64,000 bases of DNA. Source: Zygnema cylindricum. Taxonomy: Eukaryota; Streptophyta; Zygnematophyceae; Zygnematales; Zygnemataceae. Numbering within the stretch: position 1 is the stretch's first letter; each line of letters starts with the position of its first letter. Location: NCBI GenBank assembly GCA_037447655.1, contig JBBHKE010002350.1, forward strand, positions 1-64,000. Reading direction: 5' to 3'. Shown here one piece after another: positions 1 to 20,500 of the stretch. The notes under the pieces were generated by a model. It saw nothing but the letters and a program-made list of their open reading frames with translations, ran no database searches and was not told the DNA's origin. Position numbers and translations under genes: made by a program.

Positions 1-1089
1 TTCCATGCTCTAGGATGAACTAATGTCGCACTTTTTTAATTTAGCTCTATGGTCTTATTATTATTGTTATCATTTTTATTCATACGATGGATGTTTAACT
101 AGTCCCTCCAAAAAAAAAGAAGTTTTGTTTTACTTCTCCTCTCCCTTATGCTTCCTTCCGTTCACGTTATCAGTGGACAAACAGCAAAGCGCTGAAACTG
201 TTGGAAGTACTTGAATATGAATTTTAACCGCTGTTTTTTTTGTTATGTATTAAATTAATTTTGTCATTATAATAACACAAGACTTCATTAAAAAGGCGAT
301 GGTAGACCAGTTTGTCATTATAATACTACTAACCATGGTTGCTGAGTGAGTCAATGCGGAAAAAGGGTTTTGTTCCACGTGGCTGGTTTTGTTTGATGAT
401 GTCATGAGATTGTTGTCAACAATTTGAAGGAGGTCAAAGTAAAACCTTTTATTTTGTTTTAGTTTGTTTTATTTTGTAGGAAATAAGACTTTTCTCAACT
501 CACACTTTCCAGTCATGTGGTTAGAAAGAGTAGTAATACTTTCTTCCGGAAGTACAGAAAAAAATAAATGAGTAAATAAATAAACAAAATAAAAAATAAA
601 ATTAAAGTGGGAATGACTACATTGATATCTTGCAACCGAGAAAGTTATTATACAGCTCGAGTTTGTGAGACCCGTCCGCATATTTTTGCTGAAATAATAG
701 AGAAAATTTAATTTATTTGATAAAATGGTGGTTATCCAAATCCTTTAGAAAAAAAAAATGTATTTGATAAAATGATGGTAAACTGAATTTTTTAGAAAAA
801 AAAAAAATTATTGAGAAAATGGTGGTAATTTGAATCCCTATATAACACTTGTAAATATTGCCCTCATCTGCCCTTCAACCTCACATCTACACAAGAAAAT
901 ATAACATGATACGCATTCTACAAAATGTGCAACGGTTAACCGTAGTACATGGAGACAGGACGAAAAGGGCAAATTCAGAGTGAAAAATGTCACACAACCA
1001 AAAAGAAGAAACCTGACAAACAAATCGAATAAGACAAATTATAAAAGCAGAAACAAGAAAAAATTAACTGACATAAAATTAACAAGAAC
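1..1089. other. AT-rich intergenic DNA with a degenerate 3-unit tandem repeat
   Basis: No gene is recognisable here. Between about 719 and 834 there are three imperfect units of roughly 50 bp. Each begins like gataaaatggtggt and ends in a long A run after ttag. The short reading frames in this stretch are not supported by any domain or splice structure. Confidence 0.5.
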
Positions 1090-1091
1090 TA

Positions 1092-1652
1092 CACCGCCAA
1101 TCGCTATTAGCGTTGTGTACGCTAATTCCGTCCCGCTTTTTTTTTTGTTTATTCTCCATTGGCGTAGTTCATTCTATTTTTTTCTTTACTCTATTTAGGG
1201 TTAACTTTTTAGTACCGTACAAAACGGAAGTACGTCATCATTTAATTAGTGTGGTGTATGGACAGTGTCAGACAGTACAAAATTGTACCTTTTAAAGTGA
1301 AAATGTATAGTTAACGAGTTTTAGTAACCGCGGACGCATGAGAATGTGCGCTCTAAAAAGGGGATATAATCGGGTTGTCAAATATCACGTTCGCACATAT
1401 TCGTCCAGCAAGCACGTTTCGACTGTGTGAACGTACGATTTGTGTCCGATTTGTCAGATTTTGTATAAATACCTATATTAGTGTAAGTAGGTTTGCGACC
1501 GACATTTATTTTTCTCGAAGACCCAAATTATAATTATTAAAAAATTAGAATGTATGTTTTTTTCCAAAATTTACAAATTCTTAAATAGCGTACACCACTG
1601 TAATTTTTGTTATACGCTAATCAAACTTCTACGCTAATAGCGATTGGCGGTG
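1092..1652. repeat. TA-flanked MITE, family I, copy a
   Basis: The element starts CACCGCCAATCGCTATTAGC and ends with its near-perfect reverse complement (gctaatagcgattggcggtg). It is flanked on both sides by TA. The TA target site and absence of coding capacity fit a non-autonomous Tc1/mariner-type element; that assignment is inferred from termini only. The inner sequence (tccgtcccgcttttttttt, cctatattagtgtaag) recurs in copies c and e and near 45150, which defines the family. Confidence 0.8.
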
Positions 1653-2104
1653 TACGCATAAATTAGAGTAAATTCCTTTCTGAAACAGTTCTATCACATA
1701 AATTAGAGTAAATTACTCTAATTATTTTTTTCTCTTTTTTTACTCTAATTTTTTCATTACTCTAATTACGATGCGCGGTGTGCTGTACTTATCGAGTCTT
1801 GTCGCGACTGGCGTATTCTAGTTACTGGAGGAAACAGGAAGTAGGAACAACGATTCATATATTGAACTGTTCATCACAGAACTGTAGCTTCGCATAGGGA
1901 GCGTCAAGCTAGATTTCTGTAAAATAGTTTGGACTTTTGAATTTGTTTAACATTTCCTGCGACCATATATTTTATTCTAAAAATATATAAATCTTTATCC
2001 ATTGGAGTTCAATAACAGACCAGAATATATCCACTGTATATTATGAATTTTCTAAACAAATTTCGTGCTGAAATTTCTTTTAAACAAGAAAAAAGAGTAC
2101 AGTA

Positions 2105-2313
2105 CACCGTGAATCGTTATTACCGTTGATGTCTCTGAAAACATCCGTTCAACGTTACACACATGTCGGATTGTGGATCCGACGGTTGAATTGGAAAGGT
2201 AAGATTCTCAGCTTTCGATTGGCGGTCTTAAATTGAAAATCGGACTTGTGTGTACGGAGAAAATATGCTTTAGGTGGCGAAAAAGTTATTAACACTAATA
2301 GCGATACACGGTG
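2105..2313. repeat. TA-flanked MITE, family I, copy b (short form)
   Basis: A 209-bp element starting CACCGTGAATCGTTATTA and ending taatagcgatacacggtg, flanked by TA. Its interior is itself a long imperfect hairpin around gtaagattctcagctttcg. That interior also occurs, inverted, in the copy at 35760-35977. Confidence 0.75.
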
Positions 2314-2320
2314 TACTGTA

Positions 2321-3581
2321 CACCGCCAATCGCTATCAGTGTATTGAACGCTAATTCGGTCCCGCTTTTTTTTTTACAAATTCTTAAATAGCATAAATTA
2401 TTCTGTTTTTTCCTTTACGCCATTTAGGGTTTTTTGTCCAATTAACGTAAAAACGAAAGTACGTTGTCATTTAAATAGTGTGGCGTACGGTAAGTGTCTG
2501 ACCATACAAAAATGTACCTTTTGAAGTGGAAAAATATAATTAATGAGTTTTAGTAACCGGGGACGCATGAGATTATGCGCTCTAAAAAGGGGATGAAATC
2601 GGGCTGTCAAATATAACGTTCGCACATATTCGTCTTCCAACCACATTTCGAATGTATGAACGTACAATTTGTGTACGATTTGTCAGATTTTGTATAAGTA
2701 CCTATATTAGTGTAAGCATGTTTGCGACCGACATATATTTTTTTCAAAGACTCAAATTAGCATTCTGGTGAAGTTCCATCAAGCGAAAAGTGGCGTAGTT
2801 TACAAAAATCCGCGACTCTCCGTACCAAATCGTACCGCCTATTTTGTTTTTATACGAAAAACAACATTACAGAGAATCTTGCCGATAATCTCCGAAGGTC
2901 TCGGAGGTAATACTGGCCGTCGGATGCTCATCTGCGAGGAGTTCGCTTCATTTTTCTCTGTAACTGTCAACCCACCTCGAGGAGGTGGGTTGGCATATAC
3001 AGAAGAAAAAAAATCGCGACACGCTGAACGATTAAGCTACGTGTCATGATGGTAAACCAACAAAAAATCTTAAGATTTGCACATGGCACACGCTTTCCAA
3101 AATACAACCGAAAATAAAAACGAAATTTCGTAACATTCCTTCGTCACGCTATTTTTGGTAACTTTTGTTCGTCACACTATTTCTCTCAAAGGTCTTTCAT
3201 TATGTTCGAAAACAGAAATCCTAAAAAATGAGTTGGCGTACAGACGGGCGTCTGCAAAAAGTGTAAAATTTTTGTCGTATGATGATTTCGTACGCATGTA
3301 CATGGTACGCAAAAGAAGATTTTAAGTTTAGTTTGTCGGTGCTAAAAATCTGAAAGATATTCACTATCGGATCGTAACTTGCGTGGCACCAATCAATTTA
3401 GAACACGTGGTTTACGAAGTCTACGTGATAGAACATCGACTTAATCGACCCGATCTGTAGAGTTGGCCGTACGATTACAAAAACGTATGATGGAACTTCA
3501 CCCTAACTCTATTTGAGAATCTGAATAAAAAGAAAAAGGTACCCGAATCAGCGTTCAATACGCTAATAAAGATTCACGGTG
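2321..3581. repeat. TA-flanked MITE, family I, copy c, carrying a nested family-II MITE
   Basis: The left end is CACCGCCAATCGCTAT after TA at 2319-2320. The right end is gattcacggtg followed by TA. The left part (2321-2766) is collinear with copies a and e up to caaattagcatt, where a second element (2767-3502) interrupts it. Confidence 0.65.
2767..3502. repeat. MITE family II, copy 1 (nested)
   Basis: The ends are a perfect 15-bp terminal inverted repeat: GGTGAAGTTCCATCA at 2767-2781 and TGATGGAACTTCACC at 3488-3502. It interrupts a family-I MITE. The 93-aa reading frame starting at 2768 lies in the element, has no recognisable domain and is not treated as a gene. Confidence 0.75.
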
Positions 3582-3731
3582 TATTGCAAAGGATATTTCA
3601 TATATTTCGTGTTTGTGTGGTTCTTTAAGTCTAAATGTTTAAAATTCAAAAGTAGTAGTACTGTGTTTCCGTGGTGCTCATCTATAAGACCGTACGGTTT
3701 TGTACAGTTTCTCTAATTAAAAGAGAGTTGG

Positions 3732-4460
3732 GGTGAACTTCCATCAGGTGAAAAGTGGGGTTGTTTACTTGAAAAAGTGCAGTTCCGTACAGATCCAACT
3801 CGTTGCCGTACAGGGCCATATTGTTTTTTTTATATATATATAAAACATGACTACTGGAGATTCGTCAAGATTCTCCAAAATTTTGGGCAACAACGTCGAC
3901 CGTCCGATTATGAGTTTCCGAAGCAAAAGGTCACTTCGTCTAGTGATTCGCTAGTGTCCTCAGGGAGGACACTAGCCAATCACCGGACGTGTAAAACGTT
4001 TACGCGTGGAAAGGTCACGTACGAGCCGCGCGCCATCAGACATTTGCCACGCGCCTTCGGACAGGCGGGAATCAAATCCAACGAAAACCACAAAAAAAAA
4101 TCTTTGTTGAAAAATGTGCCGTGACGCCTCCTCCACGATCCGCTGAAATCCGAAATTTGCGGCGACACGACGAAACACGAACGACAAAACAACTACAAAA
4201 ATACAAAGCACGAACGTACCAATTGTACATCCAGGTAATTTAATTTTGCGGTTGGAAGTACGGATACAAGTTTATATATTGTGCTTTTGGAATCTTTGAC
4301 TGCTCGTCGTCATAAGAGAAACATACGTGCATCCAATCGAAAGAAAGCACGTACACGATAGATTCCATTGTTGACATGACATGATGGAGAAGTGAACGAA
4401 GTATTACTGCCAGTAAACATTTTCGTACGATTATTGTCGCCTCATGATGGAGAAGTGGCC
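3732..4460. repeat. MITE family II, copy 2
   Basis: It begins GGTGAACTTCCATCAGGTG, like copy 1, and ends with a diverged inverted copy (tgatggagaagtggcc). The interior shares phrases with copy 1, for example tgccgtacagggc and gattcgtcaagattctcc. The reading frames at 3777-4211 are within it and unsupported as genes. Confidence 0.6.
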
Positions 4461-4649
4461 TTACTCTAAGTTAAGATGGTATTCATTTATTATGACTCAA
4501 CAACATTGTACCATTTATATAATTTTCGAGAATTCCTTCCAATTACTGAAACAATGCAATACACTGCACCTGGACCAAAACCCTAATATACAATAAACCA
4601 TAGTTCAAAAGTAGGCTTTTCTATTGTAGGCCTTTTGTAGGCCGCCTTT

Positions 4650-4832
4650 AGCGTAAGTTGTGTTACGGGCTTTCCATGTGATCTTCTTAGATCGCTACTT
4701 TCATCAGCGACCGTCCGATCGTCCGAATCTGACGATAGTCCTATCGTAAGTTGTGTTATTGGGCTTTTCATGTGATCTTCTTAGATCGTTACTTTCATCA
4801 ACGACCGTCAGGTCGTCCAAATATAACGGATT
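4650..4832. repeat. Two-unit tandem repeat, period about 94 bp
   Basis: The phrase gtaagttgtgtta..gggctttycatgtgatcttcttagatcg and the following ctactttcatcarcgaccgtc occur twice, about 94 bp apart, with scattered substitutions. The function is unknown. Confidence 0.7.
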
Positions 4833-5035
4833 AAATAAAAAGTCGCTCAAAACTCACAGAAAAATATTTTTTTGTCCTATTTTTTTTTCAAATTTAGACA
4901 TGACGTTTAATTCTCTATCGATCCATGTGCAACTCAACCCTGTTACTATTTTATTTCATTTTGTGGCCAATACAATATGGGTCTTAAGGCCATATTGTAT
5001 GTTTTGCATACAATAGGCATATTGTATGGGCGTAC

Positions 5036-6402
5036 GGTCACCTACTTTTAAACTATGGTCGCAAGACACATCGTAATTTTTGAAACGGGTTGGCATGTCG
5101 CGTGTCGTTGCGTGACATCGTAGACGTAGAGCCTTGCAGCCGTGGCTGTAATACATGCCTTTGTGTAAACCTCGCCAGTCCGGTCGCCATGACTTCGCAG
5201 ATTTTTCACCTACGCAGATTTTTCAACTTTGCGTGAAATGACACTGCAGCATCGAGACCCCTGCAAAAAAAAACCGTAAAAGAAACTACCGGACAAAACC
5301 CAACAACCCTGTACTTTTTCTTCGTCAAAAACTTTTGAAAACTTCACAAGTGAAAATTTGTTTTCCTATTGGTGTAAACGGATTTTACTTAGCTTAAAAC
5401 ACATTGCCGATGTGTTTTATGATAAGTTTGACAATGACGTGACAGTGAGTCAAAAAAACGCAAGACGACAAATTTTCGTACATCTTAAGTTAGAGAATGA
5501 CGCAAATTGTACTATACAAATTTGCGATTTCTTCGTACGGTCGCAGCTTAGGCAGTACGGCGCTAAGTTTGAACGGAAAACGACAGAAAAAAAACTCGAA
5601 CTTAGGGTATGTCCCCATGTACTTGTAACTTAGCGAACTTACTTTGTATTTTAGCGCGGATCCGGCGGACCCGCTTTTCAAGTGTCCCTATGTGTAAAAA
5701 CGTATCGTAAGTTACGTTTGTGACGATTGTATACGTCGACAATACGTGTGACGGTTGTCAACGTCTACAATCTGTGTTGTCGGACGTTATTTTTTGGAAC
5801 TGCTTGTGTGACGTTGCATGTCTTACCGTGACATTGTAGACGTACCGCCTTCCACCCAGTACCGTTTCACGGTTGAAGAAGTTGCGTTTTGCCTTTGCGT
5901 CTCCTGTCCAGTCGACGTGAAATAACATCGGAATTTTGAGACCCCTGCAAAAAAAAATCCGTACTGGACGCAAACGGACAAAACCAAACAAATTGTGTAA
6001 TTTTCTTTGTCGTATTAAATGCACACGGACAAAACATAGCGACTTCCGTACTTTCCTTTGTCTTTGAAAATCGTTTGAAATACTTCGACAATTACGGCAC
6101 GTGCGAATATGTGTTCCTATTTGTTTACATAAAATCCCTATTTTTAAATCACATCGCGCATGTGTTATAAAGATAAGGTTGAAGATGACGTTTTTTGTCG
6201 TCGAAATGGGTCGAAAAACATAAGACGACAATTTTTCGTACGTCCTAAGTTCGACGGTGGCGCAAATTGTACTCTACAAATTTGCGATTCCTTCGTACGG
6301 TTGGAACTTAAGCAGTACGACGCTAAGTTTTACAGGAAAACGACAAAAAAAACCCCTTATGCACATGGGGACACACCCTTAGCCACATGGGGCCATACCC
6401 TA
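5036..6402. repeat. Diverged direct duplication (5036-5640 / 5712-6402), including a family-IV MITE
   Basis: Two roughly 0.65-kb segments align in direct orientation. They share tgaaatracayyg, agacccctgcaaaaaaaa, gcgcaaattgtactmtacaaatttgcgattyctt and cgctaagttt. A TIR pair TTAGGGTATGTCCCCATGT (about 5602) and CACATGGGGCCATACCCTA (ends about 6402) marks a MITE-like unit, family IV. A family-I right end (gatgggcggtg + TA) follows at 6434-6445, so this is a nested mosaic. No gene is supported. Confidence 0.55.
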
Positions 6403-6545
6403 ACACTAATAAATCCTCAACGCTAATAATGATGGGCGGTGTACTTCCACAATCTAGTTTTTGCACCTAGACTGCTCGCTGCAAGTGAAACACATGTGAC
6501 CAATAAACCTAAACCGTTGGAATTTTGGAACTCTACAGTACAGTA

Positions 6546-8121
6546 CACCGCTAATCGCTATTAGCGTAATGTATACTAATTCCGTCCCGCTTTTTTTTTT
6601 CAAATTCTCAAATAGCATAACTTAGGGCACTTTCCCATGTAACTGGAACTTTAATCTTATAACTTTGTTTCGAGCAAAGATTCTCCGTACATCTTTCAAA
6701 GCATTCCGATGTAAGCGCAAATAACTTGTTACTTCAAAAAGTGACAAGCGTAGACATGTAACGAAACATGTGACAAATGAACAACACATAAAATGCTGCG
6801 AAACTTCCACTCGGCTTCAATTTCATACGTCCACCCGCACACTGTACAATTTCTATCACTTCGCAATGTTTGTACGCCACATTGTCGACGTGGAGGCATT
6901 ACATATGTTTAGGGCTTGTGACATTATGACGTCACGTACGTCACGCTCAACTATGACAACGCCGACATCACATATTCTAAGACTTTCGCCATGGTTTCCC
7001 AATTGTATTTTTTTGTATTTTCTCACTCTACTTGCCATCAAGATACGCCCAAAGATAGTAAAAAGAAATCGTTTTCAAGGATCTTTCATTTAATACCATT
7101 ATTAATGTTTTTCGTTGCAAATATTGTGAGATAGATGCGGTAGTGGGAGAAGGAGAGAGAGAGGGACGCTTTCACGGACTTCACTTTTGCAAAATGGCGT
7201 CCGTTGGTCGAGACCCCTCCACGACCACTGTACGGAAAAAAACGTACGGAAAAATGTCACCCACAGCCTGGAAACGTGCACTAGGTTTTTTTTTTTGTAC
7301 TCCGCGCACAAAAATTGTCAAAAAAAATCGACACGTGCGACAGCATCTGCCTATTCGCTCACCTTATGGAACTATATTTAAAATCGCCTCGCGAGGTGAT
7401 TTTATATAAAGTTTGAAGATGAGATGAAAAGACGCAAAAGTGGCTCGAAAAGCGCTAGACGACAAACTGCATTGTTCTAAACGACAAATTGTAGTACATA
7501 TAAAGTTTTAAGGTAACGCAACTTGTTCGGTGGTATTTTCAATTTTTTGGTACGGCTGCATATTTTTTCGTTTTTTTCCAAGTTATAGAGGAAAACGACA
7601 TAAAATAACTGTAACTTTAGCACATGGGAAAGTGCCCTTTTTCTGTTTTTTTCTTTACGCCATTTGGGGGTTTTTTTCCAAGTATCATACAAAATGAAAG
7701 TACGTTGTCTTTTAAATAGTGTGGTATACGGTAATTGTCAGACCGTACAAAATCGCACCTTTTAAGTGAAAAAGTATAATTAATGAGTTATAGTAACCGT
7801 TGACGCATGAGAATATGCGCTCTAAAAAGGGGATGAATCGGGCTGTCAAATATCACGTTCGAACATATTCGTCCAACAACCACGTTTCGACTGTGTGAAC
7901 GTACGATTTGTGTACGATTTGTCAGAGTTTGTACAAGTACATATATTAGTGTAAGCATGTTTGCGACCGACATATATTTTTTTCGAAGTTCCAAATTAGC
8001 ATTAGTAAACATTTATAATGTATGCTTTTTTTGAAAATTTTCAAATTCCTAATTAGCGTAAATCACTGTAATTATTCCTTTAAGCTAAAGAAACCTGTAC
8101 GCTAAATAGCGATTGGCGGTG
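6546..8121. repeat. TA-flanked MITE, family I, copy e, with nested family-IV MITE
   Basis: The left end CACCGCTAATCGCTATTAGC and right end gcgattggcggtg are flanked by TA, within longer agtacagTA / TActgtact flanks. The outer parts (6546-6620 and 7640-8121) are collinear with copies a and c. The middle is a separate insertion (6624-7638). Confidence 0.75.
6624..7638. repeat. MITE family IV, copy 2 (nested)
   Basis: The terminal inverted repeats are AGGGCACTTTCCCATGT at the left and ACATGGGAAAGTGCCCT at the right, a perfect 17-bp pair. It sits inside family-I copy e between aatagcata and ttctgttttttt, which are adjacent in copy c. Internal reading frames look like chance. Confidence 0.75.
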
Positions 8122-8572
8122 TACTGTACTGCCCAATAGTTTTCCGTATTTTGGTACATTTTTAGATTTTTACCACTTGGACGTCCCGAATGATTCCTCA
8201 CATGTGGTGTTCACAGTTGACAGGTGTGCAACAAATTGGATTAAAGAGCCTGCTTTGGTACTTTTGTAGTTTTAGGGTTTTATTCGCTAGGGTTTGTGTC
8301 TTTGTGTTCACATTTATCATGATGTATGTATGACGTCAACATTTCGAGTGTCCCCTATGCCGCCGCGCCATACATAACCGTGACGTCGCATACCGTAGGC
8401 ACAATTTTGAGTACTGTACGGCACTGTACTGCACTTTACAGTACGGTACATACTGTAGGGACTGGAGATATGCTCTGGAGGTTTTAGTGACTCTGCTAAG
8501 AATCTTAGCAGGTTTTAGAAACTTTGTGAGAAAAGTGTGTGAGGGAGAGAGAAAGAGAGGGAGATAGGTAGT

Positions 8573-8644
<72 letters not shown>

Positions 8645-8766
8645 GAGGGTGCTCCGAGAGAGAGGAGTTACAAAAACCAGAAAGATACAGAGGCGGTAAA
8701 CAAGGGAGGAGATACGAGCTTTACCACATAGATATTAAGAGTTTCACAGCTGAGCTGGCAACAGCC
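8122..8766. promoter_or_regulatory. Upstream/5'-UTR region of the NO66-like gene
   Basis: About 640 bp separates the last MITE from the NO66 start codon. It contains a clustered gtactgt/gtacggt phrase (about 8410-8460) and then a long GA tract. No canonical TATA box stands out. A regulatory role is inferred from position only. Confidence 0.35.
8569..8642. repeat. (GA)n microsatellite in the NO66 leader region
   Basis: An almost uninterrupted GA dinucleotide run of more than 60 bp begins about 200 bp upstream of the NO66 start codon. Shorter GA-rich pieces flank it from 8530 to 8665. Confidence 0.95.
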
Positions 8767-17486
<8,720 letters not shown>

Positions 17487-17538
17487 GTAAAGTTAAAAGT
17501 TTTTGAGGATTTTTTGAACCCACGACAATCGTACGACT

Positions 17539-20500
17539 CTAAGAGCGTTTGAGGACCGTAACCGGAAAACACCGGTGGAGAGAGAAGTCGAAGGAAACTT
17601 TTAGTGAAGGACCCGGACCGGCTCTATGTGCCACCTGTAACGCCAAGCAATTCCGAGCCGCCACCTGTCCCATGCGGTGGACATCCGCTAACCGTTGTTC
17701 TTTACTGACAATTGTCATGTCAATCTCCTGTTCCATGCGGGCTTTCAGGTGGTGGACATTCGCAGCCATGGCTTGGAAAAGCTCATACGCCATCTTGTAA
17801 ACTTCAACCACCTGTCCCTCAAAAAAACCAAAATGCCATAAGTAATGCCACATTAAGTAATGTCATATTTAAGTGAACGCCACACATGAAATAATGCCAA
17901 ATGAAGTAATGCCATATGAAGTAATGCCATATGAAGTAATGCCATATGAAGTGATGCCATATGAAGTCATGCCATATTAAGTAATGCCGTATTTTGAGTA
18001 ATCCATATTAAGTATTGCCATATGAAGTAATGCCATATTAAGTCATATGGAAAATGCCATATTAAGTAATGCCATGGTACAACCCAATATAACGTCTTCC
18101 ACTAGTAAGAGTCGGACTTGGACTTCCCTTTGCTTTGACTTTGTTAGTTTGAACTTTCATAATTTCGACCTATTTTGATTTGATTTTCTTCTGTTTTGCT
18201 TCTAAAGCGGCTGTAAAACAAAAACGTCCAAGTTATGTTGACAAATATTTGGAAGAAATCCAGCCACCAGAAAGTTGGAAATCGGACAAGCGACTACTGA
18301 GGACATTTCTTTTTATACCTCGGACTGACTAAAAATCAGGCATGTAAATTTTGAATTTGAAATCGAAGTCGAATTTGAATTTGTTTTTGAGTTTTGAGTT
18401 TGAGTTTGAATTCTGACTTTGATTTTGACTTTGACTTTGTCTTTGCCTTTGCCTTTGACACTAACGTTTAATTTGAAATAAAACTGAATAGAATTTGAGG
18501 TTGAATTGGAATTCGATCAAGGACTTGGAATTTGAAGTCGAATTTTGAGTTTGAGTCTGGGTTTGAATTAGAATCTGAATTTGAATATGCCATCGCTGTC
18601 AAATTAACACTGCTTTCGACCACATTTTAGCACTGTCCAACAACACAAAACATTGTTCTATAACCTCCTTAAAAAAACATAACCTCATTAAAAACACTAT
18701 AAAAAAGATTTTCTATAATTCCCACTGAAATATGAAAAAACTAATTCTGTTCTGTGACGAGGGGGCTTATTGTAATTTTTTAACAAAGTGAAAATAAGGG
18801 AAACGTTTTTCATTATTATGTCCCACAACCGCCATTAGTGAGAGAAACAATGCAGTGCTCCAACAGCCCCTCGATTGTCACCTTAATGTTTTTGCAAACA
18901 CTAAATTTTTCAACCCTAAAGCACTTGCAGTAACAAACTTCATTCTCTCATAGGGAAATCCTCCAAAGTGGTTTCTCACTGAACGGTTTTACTCTTGATA
19001 TTGTGAGAAACTTAACATATTAAATCCCAAACATATTTGTTAATACAAACTCCCAAATTAGAGTAAAAATCTAATATGGGAACTACCTACAAGAAACTTC
19101 TTAACAAGAAAACAGACTATGAATGAAAAAGACTGGAAAATCAGTGAAAAAAACAGTGAAAAAGAATGAAAATGAGTGGAAAATGAGTGGAAAATGAGTG
19201 GAAAATGAATGAACTTAAGAGTGCAAATGAGTGAAAAGGAGTGAAATTAACATGAAATTGAGTGGAAAATGAAAGAAAATGAGTGAAAAATGCTTACTGT
19301 GAGGCCACAAATATCGGTTCCACGTTTATAGGCGGCATATGTCATAGGTTCCGGTATATGGGCTCTGCCCAATACCTCCACACGTTGTTCAAAACGCTGC
19401 AAAAATCCCAAATTACCCATAACTTCATTATTGAAACTGGAATAAAGACGAATTTGTTGGGAGTTAAATTAAAGCTACTGCGACGATTTGTTGGGAAATT
19501 CATGAATTTACTCAGAGAAACGGGAAAAATTACTATCGTCCAAAGTATCATAGAAAACCTGCCATTAGTTTAATTATTAAAGCAGGAAAGATGGAGGCCT
19601 CTCTTTTTTCACGGCAGTCATATGTGACATTCTGTCACAAACAAAACTCCAGTGGGGCTCATGTAACTGAATTGAAAACATTGCAATATTTATATTTATA
19701 TGTATATTCGATAGATTAAAGTAATTAAGGCTAGTTCTAATTGAGAGCGATCCCACGGTTGAAATATAGTCCAATAAGCTTCATTGACCACATTTCACAG
19801 CCCTCTAAACGGGTATTTACTTCAAAAATTGTGGACCAAGAATCTCAACAAGTGTTGTCAACATTAGTTAAATAAGTGGCTAAAAATGTACTCTCCCTCC
19901 CCTACCGTCGACCCTCGACACTCTCTCTCCCCCTCTCCTCCCTCTCTCCACCCGCTCTCTCCCTGCCTCCTCACCCACTCTTTCTCACTCTCCCACTTAT
20001 TCATACTACAAACCGACTTCCCGCCTTCTCCTTCCTCTCCACCCACACGCTATTGAAGTTAGGAAATTAACACTAATAATTCACTAACTCTAATACCTCT
20101 AAAGATAATAACTCTTCTCATAAAGTGTAAGAGAAAGGGAGAGAGTGTCCAGAGACCAAACCTCTTGCTCAGAGTTATAGGGAGTTTTTGGGAATTGCAG
20201 TTTTTTGTCCTCCGTCAATGCTACCAGCATCTGCAAAACAGAAAAGGACGAATAAAACGAAGAGTTAAAGAAGAGCAAAGTGAAGAATTAAAGACGGTAA
20301 AAATGAAGGATTAAAGACAGTAGAATGAAGTTAAACACAAGTAGAATGACGTATTACTGCTTCATTATTCTTTCATCCAAAGACGACTAGTAAAATCATG
20401 AATTAAAGACGGGAAAAATGAGGAATTACTTCTTTACTATTCTTTTCACCAAAAAATAGGAGGGAGGAATATACAAAAGAATTGTAGAATTACAGACAGC

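Noticed and set aside
5758-6231. 157-aa open frame on the - strand
   Set aside because: It spans a MITE mosaic and a diverged duplication, has no domain, and the duplicated segment (5036-5640) does not keep the frame.
17549-17800. 83-aa frame on +
   Set aside because: It is antisense to the terminal NAA35 exon, which has clear family similarity (FDFSLHRCFPV).
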